NCBI GenBank assembly: GCA_001917135.1
Contig: MNTT01000013.1
Span: 212,591 to 276,590 of the forward strand
DNA: 64,000 nucleotides
Direction of reading: 5' to 3'
From: Acetobacter sp. 46_36
GTDB lineage: Bacteria; Pseudomonadota; Alphaproteobacteria; RF32; CAG-239
Positions 44,388-51,944 of this stretch are shown one piece after another; positions within the stretch are counted from its first letter, which is position 1, and each line of letters opens with the position of its first letter. A program made the position numbers and the translations under genes. The notes beneath the pieces are model-generated. The model was not told the DNA's origin, did no database searches, and worked only from the letters and a program-made list of their open reading frames with translations.

Positions 44388-44418
44388 GAAAAGCCACCTT
44401 CTTAGAAAAAGAGGTGAC
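44388..44418 (-). terminator. Intrinsic terminator between tandem RNA and outer-membrane protein gene
   Basis: On the minus strand GTCACCTC pairs with AGGTGGC around TTTTTCTAAGA and is followed by TTTTCTTTTA. Its 5' arm shares three bases (44416-44418) with the last helix of the RNA's second module, which could couple folding to termination. Confidence 0.85.
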
Positions 44419-44803
44419 TGGAAGCTGAAAAACTATACGTCGATAGCGTGGTATATTTGCATACGCTTATTTTACCACCTTCCAGTCTAAGACCAAAAGG
44501 CATAAAAGCTCTGTTCATAATATATGAACACGACGTACCGGGTTTTCAGTCCCAGGAACACCAACTCGGCATTCCATCTTTAGGCTAGCTTATTAAAACT
44601 TAAGATGAAGTTAACAAGATACAAAAAATCTTCAGCTAAAGTGGGTGGATGTGAAAAAGTTGTACGTCGCCAACTCGCGCTTATTTGCCATAGGCTTATT
44701 CGCGCCATCCAGCCCAAAGCTGTCAGGCGTAAATATCGTTTCACGCTAACGCGACGTACAGAAATTTTTCAGATTTCAGGATACCTATCGGTATTCCATA
44801 CCG
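44416..44803 (-). ncRNA. Tandem two-module pseudoknotted structured RNA, class not recognised
   Basis: Two diverged modules of about 157 nt (44797 down to 44641) and 160 nt (44575 down to 44416) joined by a linker of about 65 nt. Each contains, in order: hairpin GGAAU(A/G)CC…GG(U)(A/G)U(U)CC; a hairpin whose loop is CUGAAAA; the arm GUACGUCG; variable hairpins; …CUGGA(A/U)G; a hairpin with internal AAUAAGC…UAUG…CAAAUA; the arm CGACGUA(C/U) complementary to the earlier one; (U)UUUUCA(G) complementary to the CUGAAAA loop; and CUUCCAG or CAUCCA complementary to the CUGGA(A/U)G arm. Stems differ in sequence but keep pairing, which is covariation within one locus. A strong promoter lies just upstream and a terminator just downstream. 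It could be a tandem riboswitch or attenuator for the outer-membrane gene, or a small RNA. It has no tmRNA tag or tRNA-like end. Confidence 0.75.
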
Positions 44804-44806
44804 CAA

Positions 44807-44835
44807 TATATACAATCCTCGTTTATAAAAGTCAA
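44807..44835 (-). promoter_or_regulatory. Promoter of the tandem structured RNA
   Basis: On the minus strand TTGACT (44830-44835), a 17-nt spacer and TATATA (44807-44812). Transcription would start near 44801-44803, within a few bases of the first conserved hairpin. Confidence 0.8.
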
Positions 44836-44836
44836 A

Positions 44837-44868
44837 TAAAAAAAAGCCGCCCATACAGGCAGCTTATT
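44837..44868 (-). terminator. Intrinsic terminator of tolB
   Basis: On the minus strand GCTGCC/GGCGGC with a short loop is followed by eight T. It separates the tolB transcript from the RNA promoter. Confidence 0.85.
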
Positions 44869-44889
44869 TAAAGCGGGCGTGGCTTCTTT

Positions 44890-46224
44890 TTACAACAGCG
44901 GAGACCAGGCAGGGTCGCTGCCGTCTCCGGGGGTCAGCACCAGGCGTTCGTTGGTGCCGGTGATGTCTACGGAATACAGCTGCGTTGCGCCGTCAGAAGT
45001 CGCGGTGCCGCGGTTCTGGCGATAAAACATCAGCACGCGGCCGTTGGGCGACCAGGTGGGGCGCTCGATATAAAACCCGGTGGCGAGGGTGCGTTCGCCG
45101 GTGCCGTCGGGATACATAACGCCGAGGTTAAACTGGTTGCCTTCCATACGGATAAACGCGATGTAATCTCCGCGCGGCGACCATACCGGCGATGCGTAGC
45201 GGCTCCCCTGGCGGAAGCTGATGCGCTGGACATCGGAGCCGTCGCGGTTCATCACATACAATTGCTGATTGCCGCCGCGGTCGGAATTAAACACGATTTT
45301 GGAACCGTCGGGCGAATAGTTCGGGCTGGTATCTATCGACGGTCCGGAGGTCAGCTTTTTGGTTTCGCGCGTGGCCAAATCCATTTCGTAAATATCGGTA
45401 ACGCCGTTTTTGGCATAACTCATCAGCAGATATTTGCTGTCGGGCGAGAACGCCGGCGCGAACGTCATGCCGGGGAAGTTGCCCAGCAGTTCGGTGCGCT
45501 GCGTGCGCAGGTTATACAGGTACACGCGCGGCTTGTTGTTGACGTACGAGAGGTAGGCGATATACTGCATATCGGGCGAGAATCGCGGCGTCAGCACCAG
45601 ATTGGCCCCGCTGGTCAGGAACTGGTGGCCGTCGCCGTCCTGGTCCATCAGCGCCAGCCGTTTGACGCGCTTGCCCGAGGGGCCGCTTTCGGAAATATAG
45701 GCAATGACGGTGTTGAAATAGCCTTTGTCGCCGGTCAGGCGTTCGTAAATCGCATCGGCCATCGAATGCGCCATGCGCCGCCAGTTATCCTTTGAGGAAC
45801 TGTAAACTTCGTACAGCAGCTCTTTCTGGCTGACGATGTCCCAGAGTTTGAAACGAAGTTTGAGGTCGGAGCCGTTTTCTTCCAGAATATACGACTGCAC
45901 GAGAACCTGCGCGTTCAGCACTTTCCAGTCGCCGAATATCGGCTGCTGGTCAAAGCTTGTGAACTTCTGAATGTAACTGCGCTCGTTGATGATGCGGAAC
46001 AGGCCGCTGCGCTCCAAATCCGCCAAAACGACGTCGCGCACTTTGCTTGCGTACGAAAAGCCGAGAAACGCGCCGATGCCCTGATTGTCCGACAGGATTT
46101 CGGGAAAAGCCACCGGAATCGGCTCCTGCTGCGCGCCGCTGATGCTGACATTGAGCTGCGCCTGCGCCGGAGCGGCCAGTGCCAGCCAGATAAGTGCCAT
46201 CCAAAAGGATAATATTTTCTTCAT
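44890..46224 (-). CDS. tolB: Tol-Pal system beta-propeller protein TolB
   Basis: A 444-residue periplasmic protein of the Tol-Pal complex, which helps constrict the outer membrane at division. It has a signal peptide (…MALIWLALAAPAQA), an N-terminal alpha/beta domain (SGLFRIINERSYIQ … DWKVLNAQVLVQSYI), then a six-bladed propeller with repeated SPDG/SPDS..(I/L)..S motifs (PRFSPDMQYIAYLSY, PAFSPDSKYLLMSY, PNYSPDGSKIVFNSDRGGNQQLYVMNRDG). The length and blade order are canonical. The start follows AGGACAGGCG. TolQRA, Pal and CpoB are not adjacent in this window, though in many bacteria they are. It ends in its own terminator. Confidence 0.97.
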   Translation of the reverse strand: MKKILSFWMALIWLALAAPAQAQLNVSISGAQQEPIPVAFPEILSDNQGIGAFLGFSYASKVRDVVLADLERSGLFRIINERSYIQKFTSFDQQPIFGDWKVLNAQVLVQSYILEENGSDLKLRFKLWDIVSQKELLYEVYSSSKDNWRRMAHSMADAIYERLTGDKGYFNTVIAYISESGPSGKRVKRLALMDQDGDGHQFLTSGANLVLTPRFSPDMQYIAYLSYVNNKPRVYLYNLRTQRTELLGNFPGMTFAPAFSPDSKYLLMSYAKNGVTDIYEMDLATRETKKLTSGPSIDTSPNYSPDGSKIVFNSDRGGNQQLYVMNRDGSDVQRISFRQGSRYASPVWSPRGDYIAFIRMEGNQFNLGVMYPDGTGERTLATGFYIERPTWSPNGRVLMFYRQNRGTATSDGATQLYSVDITGTNERLVLTPGDGSDPAWSPLL

Positions 46225-46434
46225 CGCCTGTCCTTTATGCTGATATAAACCAAGTTGTATAGATATTAATGCCGCTCAGCCAAAAGTAAAGGACAAAGTG
46301 AAGAATATAAACTAAAATCTATCCGGGGAGGGCAAGGGGAGGTTTGCGGAGCGGGGCTGCGCGGGAGAGGGGACGGCGGGCAAGGGGAGGTTTGCGGGGC
46401 GGGACTGCGCAGGAGAGGGGACGGATAATAGAGC

Positions 46435-46462
46435 TTGCAGAAATAAAAATCCGCTGTATAAT
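46435..46462 (+). promoter_or_regulatory. Promoter of the 125-residue membrane protein gene
   Basis: TTGCAG at 46435-46440, a 16-nt spacer and TATAAT at 46457-46462. The upstream 46320-46430 is a GAGGTTTGCGGGGCGGGACT-type repeat with no gene. Confidence 0.7.
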
Positions 46463-46514
46463 GCCGGCTGCGAAGTTATTTTTTTTATATAATTGTTTCT
46501 AAAAATTGTAGATT

Positions 46515-46892
46515 ATGAAAAATAAATTTTTTTTCTGGGCGCTTTGGGCGGGGGCTGTCATAAGCGCCAATGCCGCGTTTGTCTTTTTTACTCTTGCCGG
46601 TTCCGATGAAGCTGTCGCCGCGTGGACGCTGTCGTTTTTTGCCCTTTGCTGCGTCGTTGCGGTGGAAATTATGCAGAAACGGGACAAACCCGCTTCCGGC
46701 TGCGCGATGTGGACGCTGCGTTGTCTGGGGACACTGCTGCTGGCGTTTATGCTGCGGAGCGGCGGACTGCCACTGCTGTCGGGGGCTGTTTTTTCGCTTG
46801 CCGTCGTTATGCTGTGGTTTACGCTGATTTTCGTTATCGCCAAGTTAAAACAGGGGTGGCTTCGGACTGAGGCGGAACGGAAGGATGTTTAA
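46515..46892 (+). CDS. Small four-helix membrane protein, unknown
   Basis: A 125-residue hydrophobic protein with about four transmembrane helices (FFFWALWAGAVISANAAFVFFTL, LSFFALCCVVAVEIM, LRCLGTLLLAFML, LSGAVFSLAVVMLWFTLIFVIA) and short charged loops. No known family is recognised. Translation starts at GATTATGAAAA with no Shine-Dalgarno, as for other small membrane genes here. It has its own promoter. Confidence 0.65.
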   Translation: MKNKFFFWALWAGAVISANAAFVFFTLAGSDEAVAAWTLSFFALCCVVAVEIMQKRDKPASGCAMWTLRCLGTLLLAFMLRSGGLPLLSGAVFSLAVVMLWFTLIFVIAKLKQGWLRTEAERKDV

Positions 46893-46969
46893 ACGGCGCG
46901 CTTAAACCGGATGGATGTCGAAAGGGGGAGCTCGGATTGGGCTTAAACGGCGTTAAGTCTTAACTGTAA

Positions 46970-47085
46970 GGAGCTAAATTCGGGCGTTGCCGCCGCTCTG
47001 CCAGGAGCGGGAGGCGTACATAAAAAGTACGCAGCCTGCTCAAAGGGCGGTTTTGCCGCCGCCTGCGGCGCTGATGAAAATTTCC
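46970..47085. other. Cluster of palindromes of unknown role
   Basis: Within a 265-bp gene-free spacer there are consecutive inverted repeats: CCGCTC…GAGCGG, GCGTAC ATAAAAA GTACGC, and GGCGG…CCGCC arms. The composition differs from the minisatellite spacers. It could be a structured RNA, a dispersed palindromic element or the remains of a terminator. Confidence 0.4.
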
Positions 47086-47087
47086 TG

Positions 47088-47116
47088 TTGCACACCCGCT
47101 TTTTTTGTGCTATAAT
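47088..47116 (+). promoter_or_regulatory. Promoter of the 240-residue membrane protein gene
   Basis: TTGCAC at 47088-47093, a 17-nt spacer and a perfect TATAAT at 47111-47116, 41 nt before the ATG. Confidence 0.8.
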
Positions 47117-47157
47117 CTGTTTAATTTCCGAATTATTATGAACTAAAAATACAGATT

Positions 47158-47880
47158 ATGAAAACAATTAAAGAAATAGAAAAAGATTTGATGCAGCAGG
47201 ATATGCAGAAAATCTTAAATAAATACCACAACGGTGTTTATGAAAAAGAAGCCCGTATCTTACAGGCCCGCCAAAATGCAGAAGCTTCCGTTCCTTTCAG
47301 GGAAAAGATTATCCGCCGGTTCGGCATCTTTAACCGGACAAAGGAATATTATGAAAGCTTTCCGCAGGAACTGTGGGAAAAAATGATTAAGCAGGATTAT
47401 GTGCGCCGCTTGTGCGTCAGGGCAATCGGAACGGCAATCATAATGCTGTATGCCATATACAGCCTGTTTGATTATCTGCGTTTCACCGAATTGCCCGAGC
47501 TGCTCAAAGCCGCCGGAGGCAACCGGTTGTTTATCGTTACTCCGATAATACTGCTTCTGGCCATCTGCGGCGCCGTGGCATTTTATTGCCTCACGCGCGG
47601 ACAAAACAAAGAGCTGCTGGGCGGAAGCCTGTATGCCGTTTCCTGCGGTATGCTGGCATTGTACGGCGCCATTGCCGCTGCATTTGGCTTCTGGATAGTT
47701 TCGCAGGCCGGATTTTGCGCTTTGCTTCTGGGGCCGAACTCAATCTGGCTGACGGATATTCTGGCACTGGCCATAACGGGGCTGCTGCTGGCGATTTGCA
47801 AGGTAGGGATGAGTGCCGTTCTTGACCCGCAGACCATAGACGAGTTCTATTACAGTATGAGAAAACAGAATGCAGCATGA
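47158..47880 (+). CDS. Membrane protein with cytoplasmic N-terminal helix region, unknown
   Basis: A 240-residue protein. Residues 1-75 are charged and helical (KEIEKDLMQQDMQKILNKYH). Four transmembrane helices then follow in roughly 85-225 (AIGTAIIMLYAIYSLFDYL, FIVTPIILLLAICGAVAFYCL, LYAVSCGMLALYGAIAAAFGFWIV, ILALAITGLLLAICKVGM). No family is recognised. It starts at GATTATGAAAACA without a Shine-Dalgarno behind a near-consensus promoter, and ends before a strong terminator, so it is monocistronic. Confidence 0.7.
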   Translation: MKTIKEIEKDLMQQDMQKILNKYHNGVYEKEARILQARQNAEASVPFREKIIRRFGIFNRTKEYYESFPQELWEKMIKQDYVRRLCVRAIGTAIIMLYAIYSLFDYLRFTELPELLKAAGGNRLFIVTPIILLLAICGAVAFYCLTRGQNKELLGGSLYAVSCGMLALYGAIAAAFGFWIVSQAGFCALLLGPNSIWLTDILALAITGLLLAICKVGMSAVLDPQTIDEFYYSMRKQNAA

Positions 47881-47903
47881 GAAAACAGAATTCGTTTCGA
47901 AAC

Positions 47904-47937
47904 AAAAAAAACTTCCCTCTTGCGGGGAAGTTTTTTT
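47904..47937. terminator. Strong bidirectional terminator
   Basis: AACTTCCC and GGGGAAGTT around CTCTTGC, with eight A before and seven T after. It ends the gene at 47158. The 47940-48080 stretch after it is a CTGCCGGCTGTTTGCG-type minisatellite. Confidence 0.9.
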
Positions 47938-48085
47938 ATGTCCGAAATATTGTCCGGCCGGCTGCCTGCTGCAACAATCCGCCGGCTTTTTGCGCTGCCG
48001 GCTGTTTGCGCTGCCGGCGATATGCGCGGCGGGGCGGTTTTGCCGCTGCCGGCGATTTCCGCTGCCGGCTGTTTGCGCTGCGGGG

Positions 48086-48487
48086 CTATTTGTCCTCTTC
48101 AGCCGTTTCCGCCTTTTTTTCCGCGGCTTTGTCCTCAGTTTCTGCGGATTCCGGCGCAACATCGCGTCTGGCGTCGATTTCCGCCTTTTCCTTGGCAGCG
48201 TCGGCGCGCGTCTTCATCTCCTGATAAACTTTTTTCAGCTTATCCAGCGCGTCTTTGCCCTTTTCAGCCAGTTCGTCGGCGTTTTCTTCCACCCGGGCGA
48301 TATATTCGTCGTGCCGTTCTTCCAGCTTTTTGCCGAGTTTGTTCATCGTTTCCGCCAGCTTGCGGGCATTGTCGTTATTGTTTTCCTCGGCGGATTTGGC
48401 GCCGTAATCTTCCAGTTTCTTTACCGCTTTTCCGGTCAATTTCAGCATTTTGTCAGCGAGGATGCCGACTGTTTTACCTACAGACAT
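48086..48487 (-). CDS. Coiled-coil protein, unknown
   Basis: A 133-residue, highly charged helical protein (KLAETMNKLGKKLEERHDEYIARVEENADELAEKGKDALDKLKKVYQEMKT) predicted to form long coiled coils, with an Ala/Glu/Lys tail (AEDKAAEKKAETAEEDK). No signal peptide or membrane segment. The start MSVGKTVGILADKML follows TAGGAGTTAAC. It resembles small phasin-like or apolipoprotein-like proteins only in composition; the function is unknown. Confidence 0.65.
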   Translation of the reverse strand: MSVGKTVGILADKMLKLTGKAVKKLEDYGAKSAEENNNDNARKLAETMNKLGKKLEERHDEYIARVEENADELAEKGKDALDKLKKVYQEMKTRADAAKEKAEIDARRDVAPESAETEDKAAEKKAETAEEDK

Positions 48488-48684
48488 ACTTGTTAACTCC
48501 TAGTTTCATTGCTGTTGTTATGATATAATAACGGTAAAAGTTAAAAAAAAGATTAATGTCCGGCGGGGACGGAAAAAATGCACCTCGCCGAATGTATAGC
48601 CGGTTTTTAAATCAATGTTAAGAACTTGTGGGTTACTCTTAAAAAAGATTGTAACAGTTTTGACGACAGATTAATTTGACACCT

Positions 48685-49860
48685 ATGACAACGAACTGCA
48701 AAAATATAAAAAGAACTTTGGCAACTTTGCTCTGCACCGCGCTGCTGGCGCTTTCCTCCGGGGCGGCGTATGCGCTCAACACGATAAAAGACGTCCGCAC
48801 CGGGCAGCAGAACGACGGCATCCGCATCGTTTTGGACGGTACGGAGGATTTTGATTACGACGCGTTTTTGCTCGACTCGCCGAACCGGCTGGTTATCGAC
48901 CTTAAGAACGCGACTGTTTCCGGTTCGCCGAAAGTCGCCAAAAACCGGCTTATCAGCGATTTCCGCGTCGGCAACAAACCCGACATCAAAGGCAAGCGGC
49001 TGGTGTTTGATATCAACAACAACGTCAATATCAAAAAGAAATTTACGATTGAGCCGCAGGCGGGGCAGAAAAACTGGCGGCTGGTTATCGACCTCAGCTC
49101 ACAGGGGCTGTCCGACCCGTCGCCGAAATCCAACCTGAAAAATGCCTACAGCGGCGCGGTCAAACGCAAAAAAATCGTCGTGCTCGACCCCGGACACGGG
49201 GGCAAAGACCCCGGCGCTATCGGGCGTTCGTACCGCACTTATGAAAAAAACATTACCCTTTCGATGGGCAAAGAGCTGAAAAAACAGCTGGAGGCGAAAG
49301 GCTTTAAGGTCTATATGACGCGCTCCACCGACATTTTCATCCCGCTGCGCAAACGCGTCGCCATTGCCCGAAGCTACCATGCCGACCTGTTTATCAGCAT
49401 CCACGCCGACAGCGCAGCCAACCGCAGCGCGCGGGGGCTTTCGGTCTATACGCTGTCCGAAACCGCTTCCGACAAAGAGGCGGCGGCTTTGGCGGAACGT
49501 GAGAACAAAGCCGACATCATCGACGGCATGGACTTCTCCGACAATTCGCCGGAAATCAACGATGTGCTTATTTCCCTGTCGCAAAATGACAGCCGCAACA
49601 AGTCGTCCAAATTTGCGGGCTATGTTGTTAATGAAATGCGCCAGAAAGTTAAGCTTGTCAGCAATGCGCACAAATTTGCAGGGTTTGCGGTGCTGAAGGC
49701 GCCGGATATTCCGTCGGTTCTGATTGAACTCGGATACCTTTCCAACTATACCGAGGAGAAGAGCCTGCGCCAGCCGGCCTACCGCCGCAAGCTCGGCGAG
49801 GCGATAACGAAGTCGGTCGTGCGCTATTTCAAAGATCCGGAAGTGGCGGCGGCGCTGTAG
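48685..49860 (+). CDS. amiC: N-acetylmuramoyl-L-alanine amidase with AMIN domain
   Basis: A 391-residue periplasmic zinc amidase that cleaves septal peptidoglycan during daughter-cell separation. It has a signal peptide (…LATLLCTALLALSSGAAYA), an AMIN domain that targets peptidoglycan (about residues 35-140: IRIVLDGTEDFDYDAFLLDSPNRLVIDLKN), then an Amidase_3 domain (VVLDPGHGGKDPGAIG, Glu in YEKNITL, DLFISIHADS, VLIELGYLSN). The zinc ligands His, Glu and His and the catalytic Glu are in place. The ATG at 48685 is used rather than an upstream TTG; neither has a good Shine-Dalgarno. Together with the M23 protein and TolB it forms the division and wall-remodelling set of this window. Confidence 0.95.
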   Translation: MTTNCKNIKRTLATLLCTALLALSSGAAYALNTIKDVRTGQQNDGIRIVLDGTEDFDYDAFLLDSPNRLVIDLKNATVSGSPKVAKNRLISDFRVGNKPDIKGKRLVFDINNNVNIKKKFTIEPQAGQKNWRLVIDLSSQGLSDPSPKSNLKNAYSGAVKRKKIVVLDPGHGGKDPGAIGRSYRTYEKNITLSMGKELKKQLEAKGFKVYMTRSTDIFIPLRKRVAIARSYHADLFISIHADSAANRSARGLSVYTLSETASDKEAAALAERENKADIIDGMDFSDNSPEINDVLISLSQNDSRNKSSKFAGYVVNEMRQKVKLVSNAHKFAGFAVLKAPDIPSVLIELGYLSNYTEEKSLRQPAYRRKLGEAITKSVVRYFKDPEVAAAL

Positions 49861-50092
49861 GACGTGGTTTCCCATTAGAGAGATGAAAGTGGCAACGGCG
49901 CTGCAGGGCGGACAGTCTGGCTGAGGAAGGTGTGTGCCGGGGGTGCCGCCGAGGCTGTGGATGGCGGCGTTGCGGCGGTACGTTTGGCCGCGGCCTGTGC
50001 CGCAATATGGCGGCGGGAGGTCTGAGCCAGGGCTGGCCGCGGGGGCTTGTGAGGGAAAGCGATTATCCTATAAAAGCGATTATCCTATATAG

Positions 50093-50130
50093 AAAAACAG
50101 CCGCGGTGCCTGGGGCATGGCGGCTGTTGC
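50093..50130 (-). terminator. Intrinsic terminator of the coiled-coil exported protein gene
   Basis: On the minus strand AACAGCCGCC … GGCGGCTGTT-type pairing (AACAGCCGC with GCGGCTGTT) is followed by TTTCTA. Immediately beyond, a 17-bp motif AGCGATTATCCTATA is directly repeated. The rest of 49861-50090 has no recognised gene. Confidence 0.7.
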
Positions 50131-50159
50131 TGTTGATGCAGGGCTTTTACTGCCGGAGT

Positions 50160-50564
50160 TTATTTGCCGAAAGCGCCTTTCAGATTTTTCAGGCTGTCTT
50201 TGGCATTTTGCAGGGCTTTTTCCTGCTCTTCCTGTTTTGCCTTGCGCTCGGCGGCGGCTTGTTCCCGTTCGGCTTTGGCAGTGTCAGCCTTAGCCTTGGC
50301 TTCGGCTTTTTTTGCTTCCAGCTTGGCTTTCAAATCGGCTTTGGCCTGTTCGGCTTTGGCTTCGCGCTCGGCTTTGGCCTGGGCAGCTTCCTGCTTGCGC
50401 GCTTCAGCGGCGGCTTCCTGTTCGGCCTTTTTGTCTTCAATCGCCTGAGCGGTGTTGTTAATGCCGTCGGCCATTTTGTTTGCGGCTTCCGTCAGGTCGA
50501 ACGCCTGCGCGTTAAATGCTCCAAATCCCAAAAACAGAGCCAGTGCCAGAGAAAATTTTTTCAT
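50160..50564 (-). CDS. Exported Ala/Lys/Glu coiled-coil protein
   Basis: A 134-residue protein with a clear signal peptide (MKKFSLALALFLGFGAFNAQA). The mature region is almost one continuous charged coiled coil (AEQEAAAEARKQEAAQAKAEREAKAEQAKADLKAKLEAKK). The start has GGGAGGTACTT. It is likely periplasmic; it may bind peptidoglycan or act as a spacer, but there is no lipobox or C-terminal Lpp-like Lys to support that. The function is unknown. Confidence 0.75.
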   Translation of the reverse strand: MKKFSLALALFLGFGAFNAQAFDLTEAANKMADGINNTAQAIEDKKAEQEAAAEARKQEAAQAKAEREAKAEQAKADLKAKLEAKKAEAKAKADTAKAEREQAAAERKAKQEEQEKALQNAKDSLKNLKGAFGK

Positions 50565-50827
50565 AAGTACCTCCCGAAAAAATAAATGTAAAAAACAAAT
50601 GTAAATTAACTTGCGCTTTCAGTATGCACCCATTGTGCATTTTCGCAAGTTTTTGCGGCGGCTTTTCCCCCGAAAAAAAGAGGGGAATATACGGGCGAAA
50701 GGGGAGAGGGAGGCGCGACGGGAGGAAATGCGGGGGAGCGGGCGGTGAGGGGTGCGGTGGTGAGTTTGGCAACGAGGTGGCAGCGCCGCAGGCTACGAGG
50801 GACGAGAGGCAATGTGCGGGGGAGGAT

Positions 50828-50870
50828 AAAAAAACGGAAGCCCGGAACCCGAAGGTTCGTAAGCTTCCGT
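50828..50870 (-). terminator. Intrinsic terminator of the 261-residue ORF
   Basis: On the minus strand ACGGAAGC pairs with GCTTCCGT around a structured loop (GAACC…GGTTC) and is followed by seven T. It starts 14 bp after the stop at 50885. Confidence 0.88.
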
Positions 50871-50884
50871 CTGATTTGCACCGG

Positions 50885-51670
50885 CTAAAATCCTTTGTGC
50901 GTGCTGTAATAAGCCTTATACCAGTCTCCCAGCGCTTTATCTTTTGCCGCGGCGGCTATCAACTGATCTTGCGCTTCCGGCTGTAAGCTGTGGTTGGGGT
51001 AATACTTCTGCCTGTCGAGATATTCTTCCAACAGCCTGAAACTTCTGTTTTTCAGGCAGCGTTCCACTAAGGCTTTTTCAAGCGTAATTTTTCTCTTAGG
51101 CTGGTAAAGTACGCAGAGTTTTTGAATAAACCACTGCGCAAGGTTGTCATTGCCTTCCAGCAGCAAAATTTGGCACAATGTTGCAGGATAGCTCAGCTCG
51201 TCCAGATTTTTTTTGACAAAATCTTCCAGTTTGGGAAGGTCGGTTCGCGCGAGCAGTGTGCTCCAGGCTTTCGTGTCGTCCGGTTGAACGAGCCATCTGT
51301 AAAAAAGATGCTTTTGCAACAGTTCGGGGCTGCCGAATTCGCAGACAAGCTCCAAGCCTTGTTTGCCCGGATAGTTGTGGGACAACAGGCTGAACTCAGC
51401 CTGTTTCAGAGAATCTTCCTCCTGTGGCGTCAGCTTGCGGCGGCCTGCGGGCACGCGGGGCGAGGATGCGGATTCAGCCGTGCTCAGGATGTCGCGGGCG
51501 GCTTTTTCTCCTATCCCCGGGGCGGTGAATTTCTTTTTGACAACCATTGCGTAATTCATTTTGCCGTTGACAAAGCTTTTGCTGTAACTTCCGTCTTCAA
51601 AAACGTAAAACGGATAGCCAATCTCTGCGCCGATTTCGTTCAGTGCGGTTAAAATAATATTTTTTTCCAT
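50885..51670 (-). CDS. Hypothetical 261-residue protein, helical C-terminus
   Basis: Not recognised. The first ~50 residues are mixed (YPFYVFEDGSYSKSFVNGKMNYAMVVKKKF), like a small alpha/beta module. From about residue 85 the sequence is helical with repeat-like pairs (GSPELLQKHLFYRWLVQ, KLEDFVKKNLDELSYPATLCQILLLEG, RSFRLLEEYLDRQKYYP) suggestive of an alpha-solenoid. No signal peptide. The start (ATATCTTTATGGAAAAAA) has no Shine-Dalgarno. Any relation to the 28-residue-repeat protein at 15295 is only a suspicion from style. Confidence 0.6.
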   Translation of the reverse strand: MEKNIILTALNEIGAEIGYPFYVFEDGSYSKSFVNGKMNYAMVVKKKFTAPGIGEKAARDILSTAESASSPRVPAGRRKLTPQEEDSLKQAEFSLLSHNYPGKQGLELVCEFGSPELLQKHLFYRWLVQPDDTKAWSTLLARTDLPKLEDFVKKNLDELSYPATLCQILLLEGNDNLAQWFIQKLCVLYQPKRKITLEKALVERCLKNRSFRLLEEYLDRQKYYPNHSLQPEAQDQLIAAAAKDKALGDWYKAYYSTHKGF

Positions 51671-51769
51671 AAAGATATAAGATTTTAATGAGACATAATA
51701 GTTTTTTGATGGTGCGAGTATAGACGATAAAGCTTTTTTGTCAAGTTTTTTGTTGGGATAAGGGGGAGA

Positions 51770-51880
51770 AGGAGCGGCGGCGCGGTGGGCAGGGCGGCGG
51801 TACGGGCGGCGGCGAGGCGGCGGCGAGGCGGCGGCGTGGTGGGCAGGGCGGCGGTACGGGCGGCAGCGGGTCGGGTTTTA
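51770..51880. repeat. GC-rich minisatellite spacer
   Basis: Degenerate units of GGCGGCGAGGCGGCGGCGTG and GGGCAGGGCGGCGGTACGGG, partly a direct duplication of about 45 bp. No gene is seen. The AT-rich end (51880-51940) holds TTGACA at 51910, a possible -35 without a clear -10. Confidence 0.7.
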
Positions 51881-51944
51881 AACTTTTTCTTAATTCTTTG
51901 CGGTTAAACTTGACACATCATATTTACTGCGGCAGGATACGGTT

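Noticed and set aside
44416..44803. tmRNA or 6S RNA
   Set aside because: No tag ORF, no tRNA-like acceptor with CCA and no long 6S bubble; instead two copies of a pseudoknotted module.
44416..44803. Transposon-associated guide RNA (TnpB/IscB type) or tracrRNA
   Set aside because: No nuclease gene, transposon end or repeat-spacer array lies nearby; the RNA ends in a terminator before an outer-membrane protein gene.
47870..48496. Plus-strand ORF of 208 codons opposite the coiled-coil gene at 48086
   Set aside because: Starts across a terminator and a minisatellite; antisense of a real gene.
49932..50585. Plus-strand ORF of 217 codons opposite the exported coiled-coil gene
   Set aside because: Phe/Leu/Gly-rich shadow; the minus strand has a signal peptide and a strong Shine-Dalgarno.
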